Positions 51,488 through 61,443 of a stretch of 64,000 bases of DNA are shown here, piece by piece; position 1 is the stretch's first letter; each line of letters opens with the position of its first letter. A program made the translations under genes and the position numbers. Source of the DNA: Phycicoccus duodecadis. Its GTDB lineage: Bacteria; Actinomycetota; Actinomycetes; Actinomycetales; Dermatophilaceae. Where the stretch lies: NCBI RefSeq assembly GCF_002846495.1, contig NZ_PJNE01000001.1, positions 1,612,001-1,676,000 on the forward strand, written 5' to 3'. Under the pieces are notes generated by a model. That model had not been told where the DNA came from, ran no database searches, and worked only from the letters and a program-made list of their open reading frames with translations.

Positions 51488-52555
51488 ATGAGACGTTCGG
51501 TTCCGCCGTCGATGCGGATTGGTGAGCTAGCCGCCCGTGTCGGTGTGAGTACCCACGTCCTGCGGGCCTGGGAGTCGCGCTACGCCCTCCTCACGCCGAC
51601 CCGCTCGCAGGGTGGCTACCGCCTGTACGGCGCCGACGACGAGCGCCGGGTCCGCGAGGTCCTCAGCCTGCGCGACCAGGGGGTCAGCGCGATGGAGGCC
51701 GCCCGCCAGGTGCTGGCGGCCGAGCGCGCCGGCACCGCGGCCGCCACCGGTGTCGCCGCCGAACCCGGCCCCGACGAGGCCCGGCCGCCGCAGGACGCCG
51801 AGGCGCGGCTCCGGCTCGACCCCCCGCTGCTCGTCGCGCAGCTCCTCGACGCCATCACCGCCCTCGACGAGGACCGCGCCCACGCCGTCCTCGACACCGC
51901 CTTCCTCGACCGGTCGGTCGAGAGCGCCGTCGTCGACGTGCTGGTCCCGTTCTTCGTGCGGGTCGGCGAGATGTGGGAGCTCGGCCGCATCGGCATCGCC
52001 CAGGAGCACTTCGCCAGCAGCCTCGTGCGCCGGCGCCTGGGGGCCCTGTCGATGACCTGGGGTCTCGGCACCGGCCCGGTGGCCGTGCTGGCCTGCCCTC
52101 CCGGGGAGTTCCACGACATCATCCTGATGAGCTTCGGGGTGCTGCTGGGGCGCGCCGGCTGGCGGGTCCGCTACCTCGGCGAGGACACCCCCGTCCCGTC
52201 GCTGGTCTCGGCCTGCCGGCTCACCAAGCCCGACGCGGTGGTGCTCGCCTCGCGCCGCCCGTCCGGCTTCCGGTCCCACGCGCGCCAGCTCAAGGCCCTG
52301 CACGAGCAGTTCCCGCTGTGGATCGCCGGCCGGGGCACCACCCCCCGGGTCCTCACCGAGATCGGCTGCAACCACCTCGGGCCCGACATCGTGGCCGACG
52401 TCGCGCTGCTCACCGAGGCCGCCCGCACCCGCCGGCGGGCCGCTGAGGCCGCCGCTCGTCAGGGCGCCCGCACCGCCGCCCCGGCCGCTGCCGTCCACCC
52501 CGCCGACCACGCCACGCCATCCGAGGCACGGTCGGACTCCGAACCGCTTGCGTGA
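51488..52555 (+). CDS. litR: CarH/LitR-type B12-dependent MerR photoreceptor regulator
   Basis: A 355-residue regulator. Residues 9-78 are a MerR helix-turn-helix ('MRIGELAARVGVSTHVLRAWESRYALLTPTRSQGGYRLYG'). Residues 108-190 are the four-helix cap with the CarH signature W-x9-E-H (Trp163, Glu173, His174). Residues 195-330 are a B12-binding Rossmann domain with 'CPPGEFHDIIL' (His209, the likely lower cobalt ligand). The spacing His174 to His209 (35) equals His142 to His177 in Thermus CarH. In the dark, adenosyl-B12 holds the tetramer on DNA; light breaks it. The residue after the cap Trp is Glu164 rather than the His of Thermus CarH. It is divergent from the photolyase operon. Confidence 0.85.
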   Translation: MRRSVPPSMRIGELAARVGVSTHVLRAWESRYALLTPTRSQGGYRLYGADDERRVREVLSLRDQGVSAMEAARQVLAAERAGTAAATGVAAEPGPDEARPPQDAEARLRLDPPLLVAQLLDAITALDEDRAHAVLDTAFLDRSVESAVVDVLVPFFVRVGEMWELGRIGIAQEHFASSLVRRRLGALSMTWGLGTGPVAVLACPPGEFHDIILMSFGVLLGRAGWRVRYLGEDTPVPSLVSACRLTKPDAVVLASRRPSGFRSHARQLKALHEQFPLWIAGRGTTPRVLTEIGCNHLGPDIVADVALLTEAARTRRRAAEAAARQGARTAAPAAAVHPADHATPSEARSDSEPLA

Positions 52556-52600
52556 CCTCGCGGCACCTCGCCGCGCCCGCACCCGACGCCAGGAGCACCC

Positions 52601-53902
52601 ATGACGCTGACCGACCAGGGCACGACGACGCCGACCGCCCGCTCCGCCGGGATCGCCGGGCGCATCGAGGCCGCGCTGCGCCCCCTCATCGCCGGGCCCT
52701 TGCCGGTGCGCCTGCGCGCCTGGGACGGGTCCGAGGCCGGGCCGGCCGACGGCACCCTCGTCGAGCTGCGCACCCCGCAGGCGCTCACCCGCCTGCTGTG
52801 GCACCCGGGCGAGCTGGGCGCGGCCCAGGCCTACGTCACCGGTGAGCTCGAGGTCGAGGGCGACATCGGCGACGCGCTCGACCTGGTCCGCGAGACCGTG
52901 GCCGCCCGCGACATCCCCCCGCTGACCGCCGCCCGGGTCGGCCGGTTGCTGCCCGACCTGGTGCGCCTCGCCCGCGACACCGGCGCCCTGGCCCGGCCCC
53001 CGGCCCCGCCGGCCACCCAGGCCGTCATCAAGGGCCGCCTGCACTCGCTGGCCCGCGACCGCGCGTCCATCAGCCACCACTACGACCTGTCGAACGACTT
53101 CTACCAGTTCCTGCTCGACCCCCACATGGCGTACTCGTCGGCCTTCTTCGTCGACGGCCCCGACATGCCGCTCGAGGCCGCGCAGGCCGCCAAGCTCGAC
53201 CTCGTCTGCCGCAAGGTCGGCCTCACCGAGGGCACCCGCTTCCTCGACATCGGGTGCGGCTGGGGCTCGCTGTCGCTGTATGCCGCCGAGCACTTCGGGG
53301 CGCAGGTCACCGGTGTCACCATCGCCGCCGAGCAGAAGGCCTTCATCGACGCGCGGATCCGCGAGCGCGGCCTCGAGGACCGCGTGCAGATCCAGCTGCG
53401 CGACTACCGCGAGATCGACTCCGGCCCGTACGACGCCGTCGCGTCCCTCGAGATGGGCGAGCACGTCGGCGAGAAGAACTACGCCACCTACGCCTCGGTG
53501 CTCCACCGCAGCGTCAAGCCCGGTGGCTACGTGCTGGTGCAGCAGATGTCGCGCCGCGGCGTGCACCCGGGCGGCGGCCCCTTCATCGAGCAGTTCATCG
53601 CGCCCGACATGACGATGCGCCCGGTCGGCGAGACCCTGAACTACCTGCAGGACGCCGGCTTCGAGGTCCGCGGGGTGCACGCCCTGCGCGAGCACTACGT
53701 GTGGACCGTCGACGCCTGGCACCGCACCCTCGAGGAGAACTGGGACCGCGCCGTCGAGCTCATCGGCGAGGAGGGCGCGCGGGTCTGGCGCCTCTACCTG
53801 GTCGGCGGCTCACAGGCCTTCCGCGACAACCGGATGGGCGTCGACCAGCTGCTGCTGCGCCGCCCCGGTGGCCCGCCCGTCGTCTCCGACCCGGCGCGCT
53901 GA
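52601..53902 (+). CDS. CFA synthase-type fatty-acyl methyltransferase (right copy)
   Basis: A 433-residue SAM-dependent enzyme with the CFA signature 'ISHHYDLSNDFYQFLLDPHMAYSSAFF', the SAM loop 'FLDIGCGWGSLSLYAAEHFGA' and the active-site region 'DAVASLEMGEHVGEKNY'. 'VQQMSRRGVHPGGGPFIEQFIAPDMTMRP' near the end is a more classical CFA-like acyl-binding segment than in the left copy. CCAGGAG precedes the ATG at 52601. It lies 45 bases after litR and shares one base with the DUF1295 gene (TGATG), so all three form a rightward operon. Confidence 0.85.
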   Translation: MTLTDQGTTTPTARSAGIAGRIEAALRPLIAGPLPVRLRAWDGSEAGPADGTLVELRTPQALTRLLWHPGELGAAQAYVTGELEVEGDIGDALDLVRETVAARDIPPLTAARVGRLLPDLVRLARDTGALARPPAPPATQAVIKGRLHSLARDRASISHHYDLSNDFYQFLLDPHMAYSSAFFVDGPDMPLEAAQAAKLDLVCRKVGLTEGTRFLDIGCGWGSLSLYAAEHFGAQVTGVTIAAEQKAFIDARIRERGLEDRVQIQLRDYREIDSGPYDAVASLEMGEHVGEKNYATYASVLHRSVKPGGYVLVQQMSRRGVHPGGGPFIEQFIAPDMTMRPVGETLNYLQDAGFEVRGVHALREHYVWTVDAWHRTLEENWDRAVELIGEEGARVWRLYLVGGSQAFRDNRMGVDQLLLRRPGGPPVVSDPAR

Positions 53903-54699
53903 TGGGCGCCGGCTTCTCGGGCGGGACGCTCGTGGTGGTGCTCCTGGCCTCGGCGCTGACGTCGCTGGTCGCGATGGCCGTCACGGCCGTCGTGGCGCGC
54001 AGCCGCGGCAAGTACGCGGTCGTCGACATCACCTGGGGGCTGGTCTTCGTCGCCATCGGCTGGGTCGCCTACCTGGTGGGGCAGCACTCGGCGCGCTCGC
54101 TGCTGCTGGCGGTGCTGGTCACCCTGTGGGGCGGCCGGCTCGCGTGGCACATCCGCGGGCGGGCGCTGGGCCAGGGCGAGGACCCCCGCTACGAGAAGCT
54201 GCTGTCGGCCGTGCCGCCCGAGCAGCGCTTCCGCTACGCGCTGATGCGCATCTTCGCCACCCAGGGCGTCGCGGCCTGGTTCGTCTCGCTACCGCTGCAG
54301 GTCGCCGCCGCCACCGACTCGGCGCTGGGCTGGGTCGCGGCCCTCGGCGTGGTCGTCTGGCTGGTCGGGGTGACCTTCGAGGGGGTGGGTGACGCACAGC
54401 TCAAGGCGTTCAAGGCCGACTCCTCGAACAAGGGCACGGTCATGGACCGGGGCCTCTGGGCCTGGACGCGGCATCCCAACTACTTCGGCGACTCCGCCGT
54501 CTGGTGGGGGATGTGGGTCGTCGCGGCCGAGGCGTGGCCGGGCGTGCTGACGGTGCTCTCGCCCGTGGTCATGACCTACTTCCTGGCGTTCGCCACCGGG
54601 GCCCGGCTGCTCGAGTCCGAGATGGCCAAACGGCCCGGGTACCCCGAGTACATGGAGCGCACCAGCATGTTCTTCCCGCTGCCGCCGAAGAAACGCTGA
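53902..54699 (+). CDS. DUF1295-family (steroid 5-alpha-reductase-like) membrane protein
   Basis: A 265-residue membrane protein with about seven helices. 'KYAVVDITWGLVFVAIGWVAYLV', 'WHIRGRALGQGEDPRYEKL' and 'GLWAWTRHPNYFGDSAVWWGMWVVA' followed by 'ESEMAKRPGYPEYMERTS' are the DUF1295 hallmarks; the RHPNYFG region corresponds to the NADPH site of 5-alpha-reductase/ICMT-fold proteins. It likely reduces a double bond in a lipid. It is coupled to the CFA-type gene; such pairing is frequent and points to reduction of a methylene intermediate to a methyl-branched chain (inference). Confidence 0.85.
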   Translation: MGAGFSGGTLVVVLLASALTSLVAMAVTAVVARSRGKYAVVDITWGLVFVAIGWVAYLVGQHSARSLLLAVLVTLWGGRLAWHIRGRALGQGEDPRYEKLLSAVPPEQRFRYALMRIFATQGVAAWFVSLPLQVAAATDSALGWVAALGVVVWLVGVTFEGVGDAQLKAFKADSSNKGTVMDRGLWAWTRHPNYFGDSAVWWGMWVVAAEAWPGVLTVLSPVVMTYFLAFATGARLLESEMAKRPGYPEYMERTSMFFPLPPKKR

Positions 54700-54769
54700 C
54701 CCGACGCGCCGGGGGAGGCCCGTACCCGACGTGACCCATCGAGCACGCGGGGTAGGGCCGGAGGCGGCC

Positions 54770-54949
54770 TCAGGTCTGGTCGTCGACCGTCGCGTCCGCG
54801 GCGTTCTTCCTGACCGACTCGACGCCGTTCATGGCGCTGGCCTTGCTCTCGTAGGCCTCCCCGGTGGCGATCACCTGGCCGTTGCCTGCCTTGAGACGGA
54901 ACCGGAACTTGCCGGCCTTGTCCTCGTAGACCTCGAACGTGCCCGCCAT
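54770..54949 (-). CDS. DUF1508 (YegP-like) small protein
   Basis: A 59-residue protein, a single DUF1508 domain: 'TFEVYEDKAGKFRFRLKAGNGQVIATGEAYESKASAMNGVESVRKNA'. The beta-beta-beta-alpha fold usually occurs in tandem; this is a one-domain version. The function is unknown. A longer frame upstream to 55300 runs antisense-like over DUF445 DNA and has no similarity. It is convergent with DUF1295. Confidence 0.88.
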   Translation of the reverse strand: MAGTFEVYEDKAGKFRFRLKAGNGQVIATGEAYESKASAMNGVESVRKNAADATVDDQT

Positions 54950-55049
54950 GACAGATCCCTTCGCCGGGCCCAGTGGTGGGGCCACGCTAGACCCGGGCGG
55001 GGCGCCTGCCAAGGGTCGCCGGCCGCTCTCCATCCGGCCGCGCCGCGCG

Positions 55050-56306
55050 TCAGGAGAGGGCCTGGGCGACCGCGTGGATGGCGACCCCGGCCAGCGCCCC
55101 GACGACGGTGCCGTTGATCCGGATGAACTGCAGGTCACGGCCCACGTGCAGCTCGATGCGCTCGGCGGCCTCGCGACCGTCCCAGCGGTCGACGGTGACC
55201 GAGATGACCTCGGCCAGCTCGCTGCCGTAGGTGTTGACGACGAACGAGACGGCCTCGCCGAGGCGCGCCTCGAGGCGTTCCTTCCACACCGGGTCGTCAC
55301 TGAGCCGGCGGCCGAGGTGCTCGAGCAGCTCGTCGCCGCGGGCGTGGAAGTAGGAGCCCTCGTCGTCCATCGCCGTCTCCAGCGCGGTGCGGAACGAGCG
55401 CCACAGCCCCACGGCGGTCTCGGCGGCCTGGGGGTGGGTGAGCAGGCGTTCCTTGAGGGCCTCGGCGCGGGCCATGACGGCGTCGTCGTGCTGGAGGTCC
55501 TGGGCGAGACGCCGCAGGAGGTCGTCCAGGGCCAGCCGGGCGGGGTGCCGGTCGTCGCCGCGGATCTCGCGCAGGAAGGCCAGCAGCTGCTCGTAGGTCC
55601 AGCCGATGACCCGGTCGTCGAGCCACGGCGGGCTCCACCAGGGGGCGCGCGAGCCCAGGACGTCGGCGTAGGTGCCGGGGTTCTCGCGCAGCCAGTCGTG
55701 CAGCTCCTCGAGGCCGAGGTCGACCAGGCCGCGGTGGGTGCGCTCGGTGACGATGCCCTCGAGCAGGGCGCCGGCGATGGGGCTCACCGGTTCGCGGACC
55801 AGGCGCGGGACCAGGAAGTCCTCGACGAGCCGGCGCACCTCGTCCTCGTGCAGCCGGCCCAGGCCGGCGCGGGCGACCCGGACGACCTCGGTGAGGACGG
55901 TGGCGCGGTTGCCGGGGTCGGCCAGCCAGCGGCCCACGCGGTCGCTGACGTGGGCGGCAGCGAGCCGTTCGCGCGCGATGTCCTCGGTGAGGAAGTTCTC
56001 GGTGACGAACTCCTGGAGGCTGCGCCCGATCTCGTTCTTGCGCTTCGGGATGATCGCGGTGTGCGGCACCGGCAGGCCGAGCGGGTGGCGGAACAGGGCG
56101 GTGACGGCGAACCAGTCGGCCAGGGCGCCGACCATGGCCGCCTCGGCGGCGGTGTTGACGTAGCCCCAGACCCCGCCGTGGTCGAGACGCAGGGTGGCCA
56201 GGAAGACCACCGCCGCGAGGCCCAGCAGCGCGAGCGCGAGCAGGCGCATCCGGCGCAGCCCGGTACGGCGGCGCTCGTCGGCCGGGGAGGGCGCCATGAG
56301 ACTCAC
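55050..56306 (-). CDS. DUF445-family membrane protein
   Basis: A 418-residue protein with one N-terminal membrane helix ('LLALALLGLAAVVFLATL'), the DUF445 core 'GYVNTAAEAAMVGALADWFAVTALFRHPLGLPVPHTAIIPKRKNEIGRSL', a long helical middle, and a C-terminal hydrophobic segment ('INGTVVGALAGVAIHAVAQAL'). The family is widespread and uncharacterised, probably cell-envelope related. The start is GTG 56306 or ATG 56297. A perfect palindrome lies 33 bases upstream (56339-56361). Confidence 0.8.
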   Translation of the reverse strand: MSLMAPSPADERRRTGLRRMRLLALALLGLAAVVFLATLRLDHGGVWGYVNTAAEAAMVGALADWFAVTALFRHPLGLPVPHTAIIPKRKNEIGRSLQEFVTENFLTEDIARERLAAAHVSDRVGRWLADPGNRATVLTEVVRVARAGLGRLHEDEVRRLVEDFLVPRLVREPVSPIAGALLEGIVTERTHRGLVDLGLEELHDWLRENPGTYADVLGSRAPWWSPPWLDDRVIGWTYEQLLAFLREIRGDDRHPARLALDDLLRRLAQDLQHDDAVMARAEALKERLLTHPQAAETAVGLWRSFRTALETAMDDEGSYFHARGDELLEHLGRRLSDDPVWKERLEARLGEAVSFVVNTYGSELAEVISVTVDRWDGREAAERIELHVGRDLQFIRINGTVVGALAGVAIHAVAQALS

Positions 56307-56338
56307 GGCCCCGATCCTGCCCCACCCCGGGTCCTCGG

Positions 56339-57959
<1,621 letters not shown>

Positions 57960-58000
57960 CCCGGCGCCCGCCCGGTCCCGGCGTGCGCCAGGATGGGCGC

Positions 58001-59224
58001 ATGGCCTTCGACGTCGAGCGCATCCGGTCCCACTTCCCCGCCCTGGCCGAGGGCCTGGCGCACTTCGACGGACCGGGCGGCAGCCAGACCCCGGACGTCG
58101 TGGGCGCCGCCGTCGCGGGCACCCTCACCGCCGCCATCAGCAACAAGGGTGTTGTCACGGCCTCCGAGCGGCGGGCCTCGGCCGTGGTGGCCGACTGTCG
58201 CCAGGCCATGGCCGACCTCCTGGGCGCCGACCCGCGCGGCATCGTCTTCGGCCGCAGCGCCACCGCGCTGACCTACGACCTCTCCCGCGCCCTGGCCAAG
58301 CAGTGGGGCCCCGGCGACGAGGTCGTGGTGACCCGGCTCGACCACGACTCGAACATCCGCCCCTGGGTGCAGGCCGCCGAGACCGCCGGCGCCACCGTGC
58401 GCTGGGCCGACTTCGACCCCGCCACGGGCGAGCTGACGGTCGCCGACATCGAGGCCGTGCTCTCCGAGCGCACCCGCCTGGTGGCCACGACCGCGGCCTC
58501 GAACCTCATCGGCACCCGGCCCCCGACCCGCCACATCTCGGATGCCGTGCACGCGGTGGGCGCGCTGCACTGGGTCGACGGGGTGCACGCCACCGCGCAC
58601 GCCTCGGTCGACCTGCGGGCCCTCGGCGCCGACGTCTGGACCTGCTCGCCCTACAAGTTCCTCGGCCCGCACTGCGGGGTCCTGGCGGCCGACCCGGCCC
58701 TGCTCGAGACCCTCCACCCCGACAAGCTGCTCCCCTCGGCCGACACCGTGCCCGAGCGCTTCGAGCTGGGCACCCTCCCCTACGAGCTGATGGCCGGGGC
58801 CACCGCCGCCGTCGACTTCCTGGCCGGGATGGAGGACCTCGACACCCCGGTCACGCCCGCCGGCCGCCGCGAGCGCCTCGAGACCTCGTTCGCCGCCCTG
58901 GAGGCCCACGAGGAGTCGCTGCTGTCCGTCCTCGAGCCGGCCCTGCGCGCGATGCCCGGCGTCACGGTGCACTCCAACGCGGCCCACCGCACCCCCACCC
59001 TGCTGTTCACCGTCGAGGGCGTCGACGGGATGGACGTCTACCGCGGGCTGGCCGAGCACGGGGTCAACGCCCCGGCCAGCAGCTTCTACGCGCTCGAGTG
59101 CTCGCGGCACCTCGGCCTCGGCGACGGCGGCGGCGTCCGCGTGGGGCTGGCGCCCTACACCAACCGCGGCGACGTCGACCGGCTGCTGGCCGGGGTCGCC
59201 GACGTCATCGGGCGTCGCGGCTGA
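58001..59224 (+). CDS. Cysteine desulfurase-like aminotransferase class V protein
   Basis: A 407-residue PLP enzyme, fold type I class V. 'FDGPGGSQTP' near the N-terminus and 'LHWVDGVHATAH' (Asp193) precede Lys219 in 'VWTCSPYKFLGPH', the Schiff-base lysine. It belongs to the 'cysteine desulfurase-like' subgroup (TIGR01976 type), which differs from IscS/SufS and whose substrate is not established. No Fe-S genes are nearby. The ATG at 58001 starts the domain; its 3' end overlaps the convergent DUF1990 gene by 20 bases. Confidence 0.85.
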   Translation: MAFDVERIRSHFPALAEGLAHFDGPGGSQTPDVVGAAVAGTLTAAISNKGVVTASERRASAVVADCRQAMADLLGADPRGIVFGRSATALTYDLSRALAKQWGPGDEVVVTRLDHDSNIRPWVQAAETAGATVRWADFDPATGELTVADIEAVLSERTRLVATTAASNLIGTRPPTRHISDAVHAVGALHWVDGVHATAHASVDLRALGADVWTCSPYKFLGPHCGVLAADPALLETLHPDKLLPSADTVPERFELGTLPYELMAGATAAVDFLAGMEDLDTPVTPAGRRERLETSFAALEAHEESLLSVLEPALRAMPGVTVHSNAAHRTPTLLFTVEGVDGMDVYRGLAEHGVNAPASSFYALECSRHLGLGDGGGVRVGLAPYTNRGDVDRLLAGVADVIGRRG

Positions 59225-59756
59225 GCGGGAGCGCCCGCAGGTAGCGCCGGGTGTAGACCTCCTGCACCCGGTGGGTGACCGGAGCCCCCCACCGCGACAG
59301 CAGGATGCCGGGTCGCGAGAACGCGCGCACGTGGGCCCGCACGGTGCCGTCGGGGTCGAGGACGACCTCGAACAGCTCCTCGCCGCTCTCGGGGTGCCCG
59401 GGGAGCGTCCCGTAGGCGAACCCGCGGCGTCGGGGCTCGTCGACGACGTAGACCACCCGCACCGGCACGTCGGCGGGCCACCAGCCGATCCGCAGGGCCG
59501 CCTCGTCGCCCGGGGCGACCGGGCGGCCCTCCGCCGCCGTCGTCGTGCGGATGCGGATGCCCGCGCCCCGCTGCATCCCCCACTGCTGCACGTCGTCACC
59601 GGCCCGCTCGAAGAGGGCGCTGCCGGTGCCGATGACCGCCCAGCGGTCCACGGCCCGGAAGCCCGCGGGCGGCCGGTGGAGGAGGTCGTCGCGCGCCGTG
59701 GCGCCGACGTCGGGGTAGGTGAGAGCGGCGGGGGGCGGGTCGAGCGGGCGGGCCAT
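59205..59756 (-). CDS. DUF1990-family protein
   Basis: A 183-residue protein of the actinobacterial DUF1990 family: 'AALTYPDVGATARDDLLHRPPAGFRAVDR' at the N-terminus, 'RVVYVVDEPRRRGFAYGTLPGHPESGEELFEVVLDPDGTVRAHVRAFSRPG' as the core and 'LLSRWGAPVTHRVQEVYTRRYLRAL' at the end. The fold is START-like; the function is unknown. The ATG at 59756 is used; an upstream ATG at 59783 is in frame but outside the family. It overlaps the previous gene tail to tail. Confidence 0.88.
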   Translation of the reverse strand: MARPLDPPPAALTYPDVGATARDDLLHRPPAGFRAVDRWAVIGTGSALFERAGDDVQQWGMQRGAGIRIRTTTAAEGRPVAPGDEAALRIGWWPADVPVRVVYVVDEPRRRGFAYGTLPGHPESGEELFEVVLDPDGTVRAHVRAFSRPGILLSRWGAPVTHRVQEVYTRRYLRALPLSRDAR

Positions 59757-59836
59757 GCCGGCATCGTCGCACCGCGCCGCCACGTGGCCGCTCCGGGGCC
59801 ACGCCCGGCCCCGTCGCCTGTGACAGCATCGGGTCC

Positions 59837-60889
59837 ATGGTCGCGCTGCTCGAGCCCCTGCAGGCCCCGGTCGAGCCGGTCGACGCCCTGCGCCGCATCG
59901 CCTTCCTGCTGGAGCGCACCCGGGCCGGCACCTACCGGGTGGAGGCGTTCCGCAACGCCGTGAAGACCCTGCGCACCGTGGACGGAGCCGAGCTCGCGGC
60001 GCGGGCCGACGCCGGCACCCTCCAGGAGCTCGACGGCATCGGGAAGTCCACCTCGGGCGTCATCGCCGAGGCCCTCTCCGGCGAGCTGCCGGCGTACCTG
60101 GCCTCGCTGCAGGAGAAGGCCGGTGGCCCCCTCGTCGAGGGCGGCGGCGGGCTCTACGGGCTGCTGCGCGGCGACTGCCACCTGCACTCCGACTGGAGCG
60201 ACGGCGGCTCCCCCATCGACGAGATGGTTCTCACCGGCGTCGAGACCGGCCACGAGTGGATGGTGCTGACCGACCACAGCCCGCAGCTGCGGGTCGCGAA
60301 CGGCCTCACGGTCGAGCGGCTGCGCCGGCAGCTGAAGATCGTGGACGGCGTGAACCGTTCGCTGGCAGGGCAGTTCACGCTGCTCAAGGGCATCGAGGTC
60401 GACATCCTCGACGACGGCTCGCTCGACCAGACCGACGAGATGCTCGGCCAGCTCGACCTCGTGACCGCGTCGGTGCACAGCAAGCTGCGGATGAACGAGG
60501 GCCCCATGACGAAGCGGATGGTGGCCGCCGTCAGCAACCCCCGCGTCAACGTGCTGGGGCACTGCACCGGCCGCCTGGTCGAGGGCTCGCGGGGCGTCCG
60601 CCCCCAGTCCGACTTCGACGCCCGCGCCGTGTTCGAGGCCTGCGTCGAGCACGACACCGCGGTGGAGATCAACAGCCGGCCCGAGCGCTGTGACCCGCCC
60701 GACGAGCTGGTCGCCCTGGCCCTCGAGATCGGCTGCCTGTTCTCGGTCGACTCCGACGCTCACGCCCCGGGTCAGCTCGACATGAAGGCGTACGGCTGTG
60801 AGCGCGCCGAGGCCCTGGGCGTCCCGACCGACCGCATCGTCACCACGTGGGACGTCGACCGGGTTCGGGAGTGGGCGGCGCCGGGCTGA
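59837..60889 (+). CDS. PHP-domain phosphoesterase with helix-hairpin-helix N-terminus
   Basis: A 350-residue protein. Residues 10-95 are a PolX-like helical region with a helix-hairpin-helix ('LQELDGIGKSTSGVIAEAL'). Residues 110-345 are a PHP domain: 'GDCHLHSDWSDGG' (His115, His117), 'MVLTDHSPQL', 'LLKGIEVDIL', 'VTASVHSKLR', 'VLGHCTGRL' and 'FSVDSDAHAPGQ', giving the full metal-binding set. It equals the 3' end of bacterial PolX without the polymerase part, so DNA-end processing is likely but unproven. Confidence 0.85.
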   Translation: MVALLEPLQAPVEPVDALRRIAFLLERTRAGTYRVEAFRNAVKTLRTVDGAELAARADAGTLQELDGIGKSTSGVIAEALSGELPAYLASLQEKAGGPLVEGGGGLYGLLRGDCHLHSDWSDGGSPIDEMVLTGVETGHEWMVLTDHSPQLRVANGLTVERLRRQLKIVDGVNRSLAGQFTLLKGIEVDILDDGSLDQTDEMLGQLDLVTASVHSKLRMNEGPMTKRMVAAVSNPRVNVLGHCTGRLVEGSRGVRPQSDFDARAVFEACVEHDTAVEINSRPERCDPPDELVALALEIGCLFSVDSDAHAPGQLDMKAYGCERAEALGVPTDRIVTTWDVDRVREWAAPG

Positions 60890-60892
60890 CCG

Positions 60893-60927
60893 ACGGGGCC
60901 GGGCGCTCGGGCGGCGGACCCCGTTTT
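60893..60927 (+). terminator. Terminator after the PHP-domain gene
   Basis: ACGGGG (60893-60898) pairs with CCCCGT (60919-60924) around a GC-rich loop and is followed by TTT. It lies four bases after the stop codon. Confidence 0.6.
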
Positions 60928-60954
60928 GGTGGCACGCGCGGCGTCCCCTATGCT
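60926..60954 (+). promoter_or_regulatory. Promoter of the tRNA cluster
   Basis: -35 TTGGTG (60926-60931), a 17-base spacer and -10 TATGCT (60949-60954) precede tRNA-Glu by about 55 bases after the predicted start. Confidence 0.55.
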
Positions 60955-61014
60955 TTCGGAGTCCTCGACGGATCCGAGCCCGGTCTGCGTGACGACGAGG
61001 GTCCGACGAGTCGG

Positions 61015-61087
61015 GTCCCCATCGTCTAGCGGCCCAGGACCCCGCCCTTTCACGGCGGTAGCACGGGTTCGAATCCCGTTGGGGATA
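61015..61087 (+). tRNA. tRNA-Glu(TTC)
   Basis: 73 bases. Acceptor GTCCCCA pairs with TGGGGAT; the anticodon arm is CCGCC-CTTTCAC-GGCGG with anticodon TTC; the T arm is CGGGTTCGAATCCCG. CCA is not encoded. Confidence 0.95.
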
Positions 61088-61106
61088 CGGTCTTGCGTCA
61101 CACCAA

Positions 61107-61180
61107 GGCCCCGTAGCGCAGTTGGTTAGCGCGCCGCCCTGTCACGGCGGAGGTCGCGGGTTCGAGTCCCGTCGGGGTCG
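61107..61180 (+). tRNA. tRNA-Asp(GTC)
   Basis: 74 bases. Acceptor GGCCCCG pairs with CGGGGTC (one G-T pair); the anticodon arm is CCGCC-CTGTCAC-GGCGG with anticodon GTC; the T arm is GCGGGTTCGAGTCCCGT. Discriminator G; CCA is not encoded. Confidence 0.95.
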
Positions 61181-61193
61181 CTCCTTCATGGAA

Positions 61194-61213
61194 GGGCCGG
61201 ATACGTCCGGCCC
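61194..61213 (+). terminator. Hairpin between tRNA-Asp and tRNA-Phe
   Basis: GGGCCGGA-TACG-TCCGGCCC is a perfect 8-bp stem with a 4-base loop, 13 bases after tRNA-Asp. It may terminate part of the transcripts or guide processing. The following bases have only a weak T-rich stretch. Confidence 0.55.
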
Positions 61214-61227
61214 TCTCGTGCAGGTCC

Positions 61228-61304
61228 GGCCAGGTAGCTCAGTTGGTACGAGCGTCCGACTGAAAATCGGAAGGTCGGCGGTTCGACCCCGCCCCTGGCC
61301 ACCA
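61228..61304 (+). tRNA. tRNA-Phe(GAA)
   Basis: 77 bases including encoded CCA (61302-61304). Acceptor GGCCAGG pairs with CCTGGCC; the anticodon arm is CCGAC-TGAAAAT-CGG type with anticodon GAA; the T arm is GGCGGTTCGACCCCGCC. Unlike its two neighbours it encodes CCA. Confidence 0.95.
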
Positions 61305-61443
61305 TCCCCGGATGATCGCGTCCCTCACCAGGGACCTGACGAGGCCACTCCGGCCGCGCCACCGGCTCCGACGGGGCCGTCGCGGGAGTTCACGGGACGC
61401 CCCCTCGAGGACGTCCGTCACCGGCGCGGCGCGGACGACGTAT

